Shown piece by piece: positions 31,242-39,050 of a stretch of 64,000 nt of DNA. The first letter of the stretch is position 1. Every line of letters begins with the position of its first letter. The stretch is from a virus. The position numbers were made by a program, and so were the translations under genes. The stretch covers positions 1-64,000 of the IMG/VR virus record IMGVR_UViG_3300014501_000002. The stretch is one strand, 5' to 3'. Under the pieces are notes generated by a model. That model worked only from the letters and a program-made list of their open reading frames with translations. It was not told the DNA's origin and made no database searches.

Positions 31242-31877
31242 ATGTACGTCTATCTAGCGACAAACAATATCAACGGAAAACAATATGTTGGGCAGCATTC
31301 GGGAAGCGATTTGAGTAAGTATTGGAATCACTGTGTTGCGCATGCTTTACGTGGCAGCCGTGATAAGCCATATTTATACAACGCTGTTCGAAAGCATGGC
31401 CTTAGTAGTTTTCATATAAGTCCGCTTGTCATAGTAGCGACAAAATGGGAGATGGACCTGTACGAGAAAGGAATGATTAAAGCTCTAAATACTCGAAAGC
31501 CAGTCGGATATAATCTTACCGAAGGCGGCGACGGTGTTTTGGGATTAAGGCATTCTGAAGAGTCCAATCAAAAGAATAGAGACGCTCATCTAGGCCGGAA
31601 AGACTCCCCCGAGACCAAAGAGAAGAAAAGGGTCACTAGTTTGGGACGTAGACATACAGAAGAAACTCGGTTGAAAATGTCTCAACACATTAAGTCAGAA
31701 GAACATCGAAAGAAAATCTCAATCGCTAAGATGGGGAATAAGTCGCGGTTAGGGATGAAGAATTCAAAGAAGTCCCGAAGACCTCGATCAACAGAAGTCA
31801 GATTAAAAATGTCTGAGGCGCAGACGCGCCGCAGAGAAAGAGAAAGGCAGGGCAATGGCAATTCAATACAGCACTAG
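31242..31877 (+). CDS. GIY-YIG endonuclease with NUMOD3 repeats, 211 aa
   Basis: MYVYLATNNINGKQYVGQHS at the N-terminus is the GIY-YIG core. YLYNAVRKHG and GYNLTEGGDG near 90 follow the family order. NUMOD3 repeats (HSEESNQKNRDAHLG, SPETKEKK, HTEETRLKMSQH) and a basic tail bind DNA. AAGGGAGGATTCA precedes the ATG. The end overlaps the next structural gene by 23 bases. Location after the intron-riddled capsid gene fits homing into conserved head genes. Confidence 0.85.
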   Translation: MYVYLATNNINGKQYVGQHSGSDLSKYWNHCVAHALRGSRDKPYLYNAVRKHGLSSFHISPLVIVATKWEMDLYEKGMIKALNTRKPVGYNLTEGGDGVLGLRHSEESNQKNRDAHLGRKDSPETKEKKRVTSLGRRHTEETRLKMSQHIKSEEHRKKISIAKMGNKSRLGMKNSKKSRRPRSTEVRLKMSEAQTRRRERERQGNGNSIQH

Positions 31878-32505
31878 CAAGTCAGGCCTAGTAACGGTTG
31901 ACGACAATATAAAAGGTCGTCACGATTTGAAGACCACCACCGCGAGCATCAAGCAGTTACTCGCCGGAGGCACTCCAGATTGGGTCCGATTTCCTCAAGA
32001 CTACCGCAACTTCGTCAAGGAAAGCTTCGCTGCAGAAAAAGAAGCGTCCAATGCACAAGTCGAAGGTTATAAGATGGACGGTCAAGATTTACTGACCGAC
32101 GAAAAACCTAGAAAAGTTCACATCATCGAGACCCGAGAATTCATTAAGCGATTACGCGACAATGGCGTGAAATGCTTTACAGTTGACAACGGGATGGTCG
32201 GGACAGTCGCTTTGTGGGCCGCACGCGGACAGGAAATGCTGTACTGCTGCTACCTACAGGTGCCCGCGATGTACGAATGGTCGATACTTCGATTGGATAA
32301 GCACGATCTCCCCGCCGGTGAAAAATTCCGTGGTTGGCGTACGGTACTCGCGCAGCTGATCGTGAAGCAGATTCTGACCGAAGAGAAAGCGCATGCTATC
32401 TTTGGAAGGCCACAGGGCGGCCCGGTGAGTAGCCGGTATCGGAAGTCATTGTGGAATTTCAGATGTGGTAAACGCGATCCAGAAGTAAAAGCAGTACTCG
32501 CCTAG
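31855..32505 (+). CDS. Hypothetical head-module protein, 216 aa
   Basis: It starts inside the end of the endonuclease gene after AAAGGCAGGGCA. The product is mixed alpha/beta with no motif that I recognise: VRFPQDYRNFVKESF near 45, RKVHIIETREFIKRL near 85, and CRKRD-like basic end (FRCGKRDPEVK). Its place downstream of the capsid gene suggests a conserved virion or maturation protein. Confidence 0.65.
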   Translation: MAIQYSTSKSGLVTVDDNIKGRHDLKTTTASIKQLLAGGTPDWVRFPQDYRNFVKESFAAEKEASNAQVEGYKMDGQDLLTDEKPRKVHIIETREFIKRLRDNGVKCFTVDNGMVGTVALWAARGQEMLYCCYLQVPAMYEWSILRLDKHDLPAGEKFRGWRTVLAQLIVKQILTEEKAHAIFGRPQGGPVSSRYRKSLWNFRCGKRDPEVKAVLA

Positions 32506-32570
32506 TCGCACTTGTAACCCGACACGCGAGACGTTCAGGGAAGGTGTCCACGCCCTGATAAGAGGATGTT

Positions 32571-33125
32571 ATGTCCAATCAAGAACCAAAGGAAACAGAA
32601 TCAGGGAAGGCGGCGCACGAACAGTCTGTCAAGCCTCGTTACACCGATGAGGATTCTAGGGATGTACTAATTCGCAGTTTGCTTGAGCGCGAAGCGCGGC
32701 TGGCAAAGAAAGAAATCGCGGATGACGAAGCAATCCTAGCTCGCGGCAAACAGCGCGCCCTTAACACCAAGAATCGCAACGAGAAGACGTTCCTGAAGCA
32801 ACAGCGTTGCACTCATTTGAAGGGTGGCAAGGTTAAGTCGAAGACCGGCATTAAGGATTATGCCCTTTTTCATCACACATATATCGATAAAACGCAAACC
32901 ATCGGTTGTTTCATTTGCAAGATGCGGTGGAAACCAGGAGACACGAAGGAAGCGTTGTTACGTTCCGGTCGCCGGATTCGAAACCACACGAAGATCGGTT
33001 GGCTCGAAGCGAACGAATTATTCGGTCAATCTAGCAACACTCCTAGCATGTCGGAAATCCCGCAGACGTTCAACACTGTTGAAGACGTCAGCGACGATGA
33101 TCTCGAGCCTGCAGAAGCGCAGTAG
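32571..33125 (+). CDS. Zinc-finger-like phage protein, 184 aa
   Basis: The N-terminal 80 residues are a charged helix (LLEREARLAKKEIADDE). A possible zinc site is formed by RCTHLKGG near 85 and GCFICKMRWKPGD near 115. The C-terminus is acidic. A strong terminator follows, so it closes the head-gene operon. A role in capsid assembly or host interaction is not shown. Confidence 0.65.
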   Translation: MSNQEPKETESGKAAHEQSVKPRYTDEDSRDVLIRSLLEREARLAKKEIADDEAILARGKQRALNTKNRNEKTFLKQQRCTHLKGGKVKSKTGIKDYALFHHTYIDKTQTIGCFICKMRWKPGDTKEALLRSGRRIRNHTKIGWLEANELFGQSSNTPSMSEIPQTFNTVEDVSDDDLEPAEAQ

Positions 33126-33140
33126 ATCGTTCAAATACGA

Positions 33141-33167
33141 GGGGCGGCGTTACCGCCCCCATTTTTC
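33141..33167 (+). terminator. Rho-independent terminator
   Basis: A perfect GGGGCGG/CCGCCCC stem with loop CGTTA is followed by CATTTTTC, 15 bp after the preceding stop. This is a textbook intrinsic terminator separating head genes from fibre-module genes. Confidence 0.92.
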
Positions 33168-33255
33168 TTAGAGGCTAAGTGAACCCGCAAGCTTCAAATT
33201 CCACTTTTAAAATTCATGACAAATCTAAGCTGCGGAATTTTTCTATGAGAGCTAT

Positions 33256-34092
33256 ATGTCCGGACCGTTAAATAGCTCGGTTCCAACAACGTCTCAAATC
33301 GTTGGTGGAGTTTTTAATGAAACTACTCCGGCTCCCATTGATAAACAAGCGTGCGCGCTCCAATTAGACAACGAAGGAAACCTTCTGGTCAATGCGCGAA
33401 ATCCGCTTCCCGTGGCCGGACCATTAATGGTTGAAGGTCTCGCCGCATCGAATACCCCTTTTATCGGAAATCCGGTACAGATGGGTTCGGTGTTTGGTGG
33501 CCTTGTCTCAGAAGTTGCGGCCGTTGGTGACGTTGTGGCGCTGCAGTGCGACCCGCTTGGATCTTTGTACGTGGACGCGACTGGGCGTGAGTACACATAT
33601 CGTGCTTGCCAGAGTGCGTTCGCACCATTGGCCGATCCAAGCGTTCCGTTTGTCGTCTTGCAAGGCTCAGCAACCAAAACTGTAAAAATTCGTCACGTGA
33701 AAGTCACGTGGGCATGCACGACCGGAAACGCCGCGCCGAACGTCATTCGACTTCGGCGGTACACTGTGATTAGCGGTGGCACGCCAAATTTCATGACTCC
33801 GGCGCCCCTCGATATTAATAATCCGACTGCAACTGCTGTGTGTGATCAATACTCTGTCCTGCCGACTACGGCAACCCCGTACAATGCGGGTTCAATCAGT
33901 TCTGAGTATATGCAGTGGACCACGAACTCCGCTGGTCTGGTTGGTCCTGTCGCAGTTCAATTGGATTTTGGAGTCGACAATTGTCAGGCTCTGACGCTTC
34001 ACGGCACGTCAGATTTTATCGGAATTGAAATCTCAGCCGTTGCGGCGGCTGGCTCGCTCATGACGGTTCGAATTACGTGGACCGAATCTTAA
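33256..34092 (+). CDS. Fibre-like protein A sharing an N-terminal anchor module, 278 aa
   Basis: The first 50 residues (SGPLNSSVPTTSQIVGGVFN, then KQACALQLDNEGNLLV) are nearly identical in the genes at 34105 and 35515. The remainder is a beta-rich domain with GRxYTYRACQSAFAPL and VKIRHVKVTWACTTG. The shared module is probably the attachment to the virion, and the variable part the exposed domain. It is the first gene after the terminator. Confidence 0.7.
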   Translation: MSGPLNSSVPTTSQIVGGVFNETTPAPIDKQACALQLDNEGNLLVNARNPLPVAGPLMVEGLAASNTPFIGNPVQMGSVFGGLVSEVAAVGDVVALQCDPLGSLYVDATGREYTYRACQSAFAPLADPSVPFVVLQGSATKTVKIRHVKVTWACTTGNAAPNVIRLRRYTVISGGTPNFMTPAPLDINNPTATAVCDQYSVLPTTATPYNAGSISSEYMQWTTNSAGLVGPVAVQLDFGVDNCQALTLHGTSDFIGIEISAVAAAGSLMTVRITWTES

Positions 34093-34104
34093 GGATGGTA
34101 TAGT

Positions 34105-35475
34105 ATGTCTGGACCTTTAAATAGCTCGGCACCAACAACGTCCCAAATCGTCGGTGGCGTGTTTAACGCAACGACTCCGACTCCGGCTGATCGCCAAGCC
34201 TGCGCGTTCCAATTAGACAGCGAAGGAAATTTGCTTGTGCGCGTGGTCGGCGGTGGCGCCGGTGTCACAGAGCTCAATGGTTTAACGGGTAACCTGAACA
34301 TCACAGGCACGGGTATCACTGTTACGCCTGCAGGTACTAATATTGTGCTGTCCCTCCCAGCATCCGGCGTTACACCAACTTCTTACACAAATGCGAACAT
34401 TACGGTCAATGCCGCGGGCATTATCACCGCTGCGTCTAATGGATCAGCTGGCGGTGTAACGTCATTCATTGGACGTACGGGCGCGGTTGTCGCGGTCTCG
34501 GGAGACTACACCGTGGCACAGGTCACGGGCGCAGCACCGATTGCTTCGCCGACATTCACCGGCGTCCCAACCGGCCCGACCGCGGCCGCAGGAACCAATA
34601 CTACCCAACTGGCTACGACTGCTTTCGTGTTAGGCCAAAGTTTTATTACGGCGGCGACGGCCCCCGTTACTTCCGTTTTTGGACGCACCGGCGCTGTGCT
34701 TGCGGTAAGTGGAGATTACACGGTAGCTCAAGTCACTGGAGCCGCACCGATTGCTTCGCCGACATTCACTGGAACAGCAACCTTCGATTTGACATCTTCG
34801 AGCGTTGCAAACATTGCGACGTTTCAGCAACTGGGAAGTCAAAGCGGCTATGTGACTCTCAGTGCTCCGCTCGCATTTCAAACTGCCATCAGTTTTAACG
34901 ACAACACCAACGGTGCGGATTTCCTCGTATACCGTCCCGCAGGTACACAAGATTTATCGATTTTTTCCATCACAGCTGGAAACCAACTATATTTTGCCCA
35001 GGCGGGTGGGATTTATGTCGGTGCTGCGACGGGCGGCAGTGAGGGAGCAGGTACGGTCAACGTATCCAGCGGTTACTACGTCAATGGGGCAGCACTCGGT
35101 ACTTGGGTGAACTATACGCCCACTGTTACGGCGACCACGGGTACAATCACCACAGCCACTGCCACGGGGCGATATACTAAAATCGGAAAAACAGTTACCG
35201 TTGCAATCTCAGTGGATATCATAGCCTCTGGTTCAGGGGCAGGGAACGTATTAGCCAGTCTGCCATTCACCGCCGGGGCATCTTCGTCAACATTCCTTGT
35301 AGGGCGAGAGGCGGCAGTCACGGGGTTAGCCTTGATTGGTATCATAACCCCCAACACTACGGTCGCAAGTATTTTGTCCTTGTCACCTTCACCTAACAGC
35401 AACCTTTACGGCACCTATCCTGGTGTCAACGGATACGTGCTTCAAATTTCTGGAACATATGAATCGTCGACGTAA
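34105..35475 (+). CDS. Fibre-like protein B with tail-fibre repeats, 456 aa
   Basis: The N-terminal anchor module is shared with its neighbours. Residues of about 110-230 hold two copies of a phage tail-fibre repeat: FIGRTGAVVAVSGDYTVAQV and FGRTGAVLAVSGDYTVAQV, each followed by TGAAPIASPTFTG. The C-terminal 200 residues are beta-rich and end ISGTYESST. Trimeric fibre architecture is likely. The gene follows its relative by 12 bp. Confidence 0.8.
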   Translation: MSGPLNSSAPTTSQIVGGVFNATTPTPADRQACAFQLDSEGNLLVRVVGGGAGVTELNGLTGNLNITGTGITVTPAGTNIVLSLPASGVTPTSYTNANITVNAAGIITAASNGSAGGVTSFIGRTGAVVAVSGDYTVAQVTGAAPIASPTFTGVPTGPTAAAGTNTTQLATTAFVLGQSFITAATAPVTSVFGRTGAVLAVSGDYTVAQVTGAAPIASPTFTGTATFDLTSSSVANIATFQQLGSQSGYVTLSAPLAFQTAISFNDNTNGADFLVYRPAGTQDLSIFSITAGNQLYFAQAGGIYVGAATGGSEGAGTVNVSSGYYVNGAALGTWVNYTPTVTATTGTITTATATGRYTKIGKTVTVAISVDIIASGSGAGNVLASLPFTAGASSSTFLVGREAAVTGLALIGIITPNTTVASILSLSPSPNSNLYGTYPGVNGYVLQISGTYESST

Positions 35476-35514
35476 TCGGCGCAGTTGTGACAAAATTTTA
35501 GTGAGGATGGTAAC

Positions 35515-36069
35515 ATGTCTGGACCTTTAAATAGTTCGACGCCAACAACGTCTCAAATAATTGGTGGGGTTTTCAATCTGACGGCCCCAACCCCTGCGGA
35601 CAAACAAGCCTGCGCGCTCCAAGTCGATAGCGGGGGAAATTTGCTCGTACGGATGATCAGCAGTAGTGCGGCCGGAGCCCAGGTCGTTGCGAAATCATTC
35701 CTGACCGGACAGATTGCTGCGATACCACCTACAACCATTTACGCCATTCCAGCGGGTGCCGGTGGGATGTACGAACTTAAATACGCCGCGACCATTACGA
35801 CACCAGGCACGTCTGGGACGATTCTCGGTGGCACAAACGGTTTTCAGATTATATATACCAACGCCAACGGCGACTCGGTGGTAAAGACGAGCCTGCCTAC
35901 GACACCTAACGTGTCCGCGGGTGACTTAACAAGTACTCAAATTTCTGGTGAGGATGATGGGTACGCGGCCGGTGGAACTAACCTGCAATTCGCGATGGGC
36001 TTTACACCTGGCAGTCCGATCACAGGCGCGTATGATCTTGCAATTTTCGTAGTGTATTTCGGGGCGTAG
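35515..36069 (+). CDS. Fibre-like protein C, short, 184 aa
   Basis: It carries the same anchor module as the two upstream genes, then a compact domain of about 130 residues (TTIYAIPAGAGGMYELKYAA, GGTNGFQIIYTNANGDSVVK, GFTPGSPITGAYDLAIFV). That domain is closely repeated at the C-terminus of the 677-residue protein encoded at 43118-45151. The gene looks like an anchor fused directly to an exchangeable tip domain. It has its own GAGGATGGTAAC upstream. Confidence 0.75.
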   Translation: MSGPLNSSTPTTSQIIGGVFNLTAPTPADKQACALQVDSGGNLLVRMISSSAAGAQVVAKSFLTGQIAAIPPTTIYAIPAGAGGMYELKYAATITTPGTSGTILGGTNGFQIIYTNANGDSVVKTSLPTTPNVSAGDLTSTQISGEDDGYAAGGTNLQFAMGFTPGSPITGAYDLAIFVVYFGA

Positions 36070-36072
36070 GCT

Positions 36073-36657
36073 ATGGCAAATACATACGTCGACCAAGCGT
36101 TGGTTATTTACGACCGAGCTACGGGAACATTTACTCCGTCGAACTCATTGGCACAAAGTGCTATACTAGGTGCTGTTGCCGTGTACGACGAAATAACCGG
36201 GATGCTCGGCCCCGGCGGACCACTCATCTTAGATATTGCCCGAGTTGCGACGGTGAGTTTGACAAGCGCCCAACTTCTTGCGCTATACGCTACGCCGGTG
36301 CAGATTCTTCCAGCCCCAGGCCCAGGTCTTTATAATTGGCCCATTGCTTATGCGATGGAATACATTTTCGGCGGGATTGCTTATTCATCGCCCGCACACA
36401 CCAACGATTGTTTCATCACGTATGGTAATCCCCCAGCCGCATCCACAAATGAATTAGTGATCTATGCATGGGCCAACGCAGCCTCGGGCATCATCGAGGC
36501 AACACAGTCATGCATATTCCAGGGCGTGTGTGGTAATGGACTTATCACGCTGTCGATTGCGGAAAATGCTCCGGTGATGTTCAGCGCGCCGAATGCTTTG
36601 ACGTTGGGGAATGGAACTTTGAATATATCAGTCTCTTACTCTACTTTAAAGGCATAG
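36073..36657 (+). CDS. Virion protein with TGxLGP repeats, 194 aa
   Basis: The N-terminus has two repeats of the form YVDQALVIYDRATGTFTPS and LGAVAVYDEITGMLGPGG, related to those in the next gene. A beta-rich domain with four Cys follows. Start and stop spacing (3 and 6 bp) indicates one operon with its neighbours. Probably a fibre or decoration protein; no family known to me. Confidence 0.65.
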   Translation: MANTYVDQALVIYDRATGTFTPSNSLAQSAILGAVAVYDEITGMLGPGGPLILDIARVATVSLTSAQLLALYATPVQILPAPGPGLYNWPIAYAMEYIFGGIAYSSPAHTNDCFITYGNPPAASTNELVIYAWANAASGIIEATQSCIFQGVCGNGLITLSIAENAPVMFSAPNALTLGNGTLNISVSYSTLKA

Positions 36658-36663
36658 GACAAA

Positions 36664-37191
36664 ATGTCAGATAACTATCAGGATCAAGCAGTGATGGTTT
36701 ACGATGAGACGACGGGCACGATTCAGCCGTCTCCCGTGCTCACTGTGTCGGAAGTTCTCGGGGCTGTCGCGGCATATGATGCGATCACAGGCATACTCGG
36801 CCCATCTTCCTTGCTCACTGTTTCAGGAGAGCTAGGAGCTATTGCTGCGTACGATCTAACCACAGGTATACTCGGTCCTTCTTCTGTAGTATTGGATCAA
36901 CTTTTTACGAGACAAGTTCAGACGATACGAGTCGACTGCGGGGTGATCGCAAGCGCAACACCGTCTTTGGTGATTCCGGTTCTTTGGCCTGTTGCTTTCG
37001 CGGATAACAATTACACGCTCACCGGTAGTGTCGTCATACTTGAGACTCCTCCGGCAGCAGCCGCAACAGAGATTATCTGTATCGGGAGTATAGAACTGGC
37101 AGTCAACGGCACTGGATTTTCATTCGTGGTTTGTAACGCTTCTTCTGGCGTTCATCACGTGATAGCTAACTTTTTCGCGATACACGATTAA
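36664..37191 (+). CDS. Virion protein with three TGxLGP repeats, 175 aa
   Basis: Three tandem repeats occupy residues 1-80: MVYDETTGTIQPSP, LGAVAAYDAITGILGPSS and LGAIAAYDLTTGILGPSS. The C-terminal half is a separate beta-rich domain. It is a paralogue of the preceding product in the repeat part only. A surface or fibre function is inferred from context. Confidence 0.65.
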   Translation: MSDNYQDQAVMVYDETTGTIQPSPVLTVSEVLGAVAAYDAITGILGPSSLLTVSGELGAIAAYDLTTGILGPSSVVLDQLFTRQVQTIRVDCGVIASATPSLVIPVLWPVAFADNNYTLTGSVVILETPPAAAATEIICIGSIELAVNGTGFSFVVCNASSGVHHVIANFFAIHD

Positions 37192-37200
37192 GAAGGAACC

Positions 37201-38322
37201 ATGATTCAAACTCAAAGCACCGTTACGCTTCAACGAATTGTCAACATTGCGCAAGCATTCGCCGATATCGAGCCGGTGTTAAACGTGGCTGGGAGCGATG
37301 ATCACCCGGCGTTGTTTATTGCCACCGACGTCATGAACGCTATCTGCGGGGTTCCTTTCCCGCACAAGTGGAATGAATTCAACCTCCCTCCGTTTTATAC
37401 GAACTCGTTTCAGCAAGACTACGCGCTTATCTATCCCACCGGTCAACCCGCGGGTTATCCGGTATCAGGTTCTTCGGTGACCAATCTTGAATGGCTTGAG
37501 CGTGGCATCGCGATCGATATTAACAGCACGTCGTTTCCGAAAGCTTACCGCACCGTTGAAGTCGGTCGGCAGTTGCCACAAGCTACGGCATCAAATTGGA
37601 ATTATGGCAATGGTAGCGGGGGCGGTAACTACGGCGTCGGCAACGCAATATGCATCGCCAACTTTTTCCCGAACAACACTTTATATTACGGAACATGGGG
37701 CGCGCTGAACAACGGAACGCAGTCGATCGGAAACAATCCTATCCCTGGCTCCGCATACACACAGCCGCTCGGAACACAGAGCATGCCGTCGAACCCGATC
37801 TCACAGATTCAGGATGCGAACGGAAATCTTTTAGTGATCACCACGTACGGTATCGAAGGTGTAAGTGCTCCTCTCGCACCAGAGAATTCGGTCCCTGGCA
37901 CAACCTGTTCTGGAGTAGGCGCCACGACTGTATGGACTGTGGTCGATCCGTGGGGACAGGGTATTCGTGTCCAACCGGTACCTTATCAGACTGGACGCGT
38001 TTTTCAAATTCAGTTAACCGGGCAGGCGAAGCCGGTTCGTTTCACATCTCTCGCGCAGACGTTGTTCCCTTTGCCCGATCAGTTCGAGTCGAACTTCCGG
38101 GCCGGGTTTATCGCACAATGCTATCGGTACTCTGCGGACTCGAAGGTTCGTGGCAAATTTAAAGATGAGTGGGCGCTCTGGCTCGCCTCTTTAGTCGAAC
38201 TTCGCGCGAAGCAAGATCGTGAACTCGAAGAGAATGTGTTTGTCCCGGATCGTGGAATTATGTCCGGCGGTTCCCAACGGGGCGGCTTCTTCCGTGGCCC
38301 AGGCCGTCCGTTCAACTACTAA
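37201..38322 (+). CDS. Connector/tail-tube-like protein 1, 373 aa
   Basis: Helical start (STVTLQRIVNIAQAFADIEP) with ALFIATDVMNAICGVPFPHKWNEF, then a beta-rich middle with NGNLLVITTYGIEG, and a helical C-terminal region (FKDEWALWLASLVELRAKQD). The first 80 residues align by eye with the next gene product (IANMVLDTVTSAPITWPWNR), so the two are related. The position before a very large tail protein suggests head-to-tail adaptor or nozzle components of a short tail. Confidence 0.65.
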   Translation: MIQTQSTVTLQRIVNIAQAFADIEPVLNVAGSDDHPALFIATDVMNAICGVPFPHKWNEFNLPPFYTNSFQQDYALIYPTGQPAGYPVSGSSVTNLEWLERGIAIDINSTSFPKAYRTVEVGRQLPQATASNWNYGNGSGGGNYGVGNAICIANFFPNNTLYYGTWGALNNGTQSIGNNPIPGSAYTQPLGTQSMPSNPISQIQDANGNLLVITTYGIEGVSAPLAPENSVPGTTCSGVGATTVWTVVDPWGQGIRVQPVPYQTGRVFQIQLTGQAKPVRFTSLAQTLFPLPDQFESNFRAGFIAQCYRYSADSKVRGKFKDEWALWLASLVELRAKQDRELEENVFVPDRGIMSGGSQRGGFFRGPGRPFNY

Positions 38323-38330
38323 GGATTACA

Positions 38331-39050
38331 ATGTACACACTTCAGCAAACGATCAACTGGGCACGGACGTTCATCCAATACTCGCCTTTGACTGCGGGAA
38401 TAGGAAACGAACCCGCGATATCCATTGCGAACATGGTGTTGGATACAGTCACATCCGCGCCGATCACATGGCCGTGGAACCGCGCGGAATATACGGGGTT
38501 GACACTGACCGCCAATATACAGGACTACAACGTAGTTCCGATCACAGATTTCAATTTTCTTGAGGTGGTTAGTTTGAAGACTGTGGACGGTAAGTACTCG
38601 TACGAATTGAAGGATGTGTACAACACGAATATTCTCGGTGTGTCAGTCTCCGCACCGGCGCAACCCAAAGCGGTCGCGGTTAAGTTTTTTACTTATGGGG
38701 TAAGTGTCGCGCTTAGGTTCTTGAGCATTCCGGATCAGAATTACGCCGCGACCATAACGTATCAGAAGGTTATTACACCGTTCACTCTCCTGACGCAAGC
38801 ATGGCCCATTCCGGATCAGTACCTCGATATTTACAACAACCTTTTTCTTGCAGAAGCGTTTCAGTCGGTCGACGATGATCAGCAAGCTGCGCGGTATCGT
38901 ATGCGTGGCATCGCGGCATTGTTGTCGAAGGCGGAAGGCCTCAGCGAAATGCAGCGCAACGCATTCCTTGCTCAGTATCTCGCTCGTGAGAGTCAATCGC
39001 AAACTAATGTATCACGTACGCAACAGGGTCAGCAGGCCCGCGGAGTATAA
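38331..39050 (+). CDS. Connector/tail-tube-like protein 2, 239 aa
   Basis: It is a shorter paralogue of the upstream protein. INWARTFIQYSPLTAGIGNE, SIANMVLDTVTSAPITWPW and QDYNVVP open the protein, and a helical end (YLDIYNNLFLAEAFQSVDDD) with RMRGIAALLSKAEGLSE closes the fold. The Gln-rich tail is likely flexible. The stop overlaps the next ATG (TAATG). Confidence 0.65.
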   Translation: MYTLQQTINWARTFIQYSPLTAGIGNEPAISIANMVLDTVTSAPITWPWNRAEYTGLTLTANIQDYNVVPITDFNFLEVVSLKTVDGKYSYELKDVYNTNILGVSVSAPAQPKAVAVKFFTYGVSVALRFLSIPDQNYAATITYQKVITPFTLLTQAWPIPDQYLDIYNNLFLAEAFQSVDDDQQAARYRMRGIAALLSKAEGLSEMQRNAFLAQYLARESQSQTNVSRTQQGQQARGV

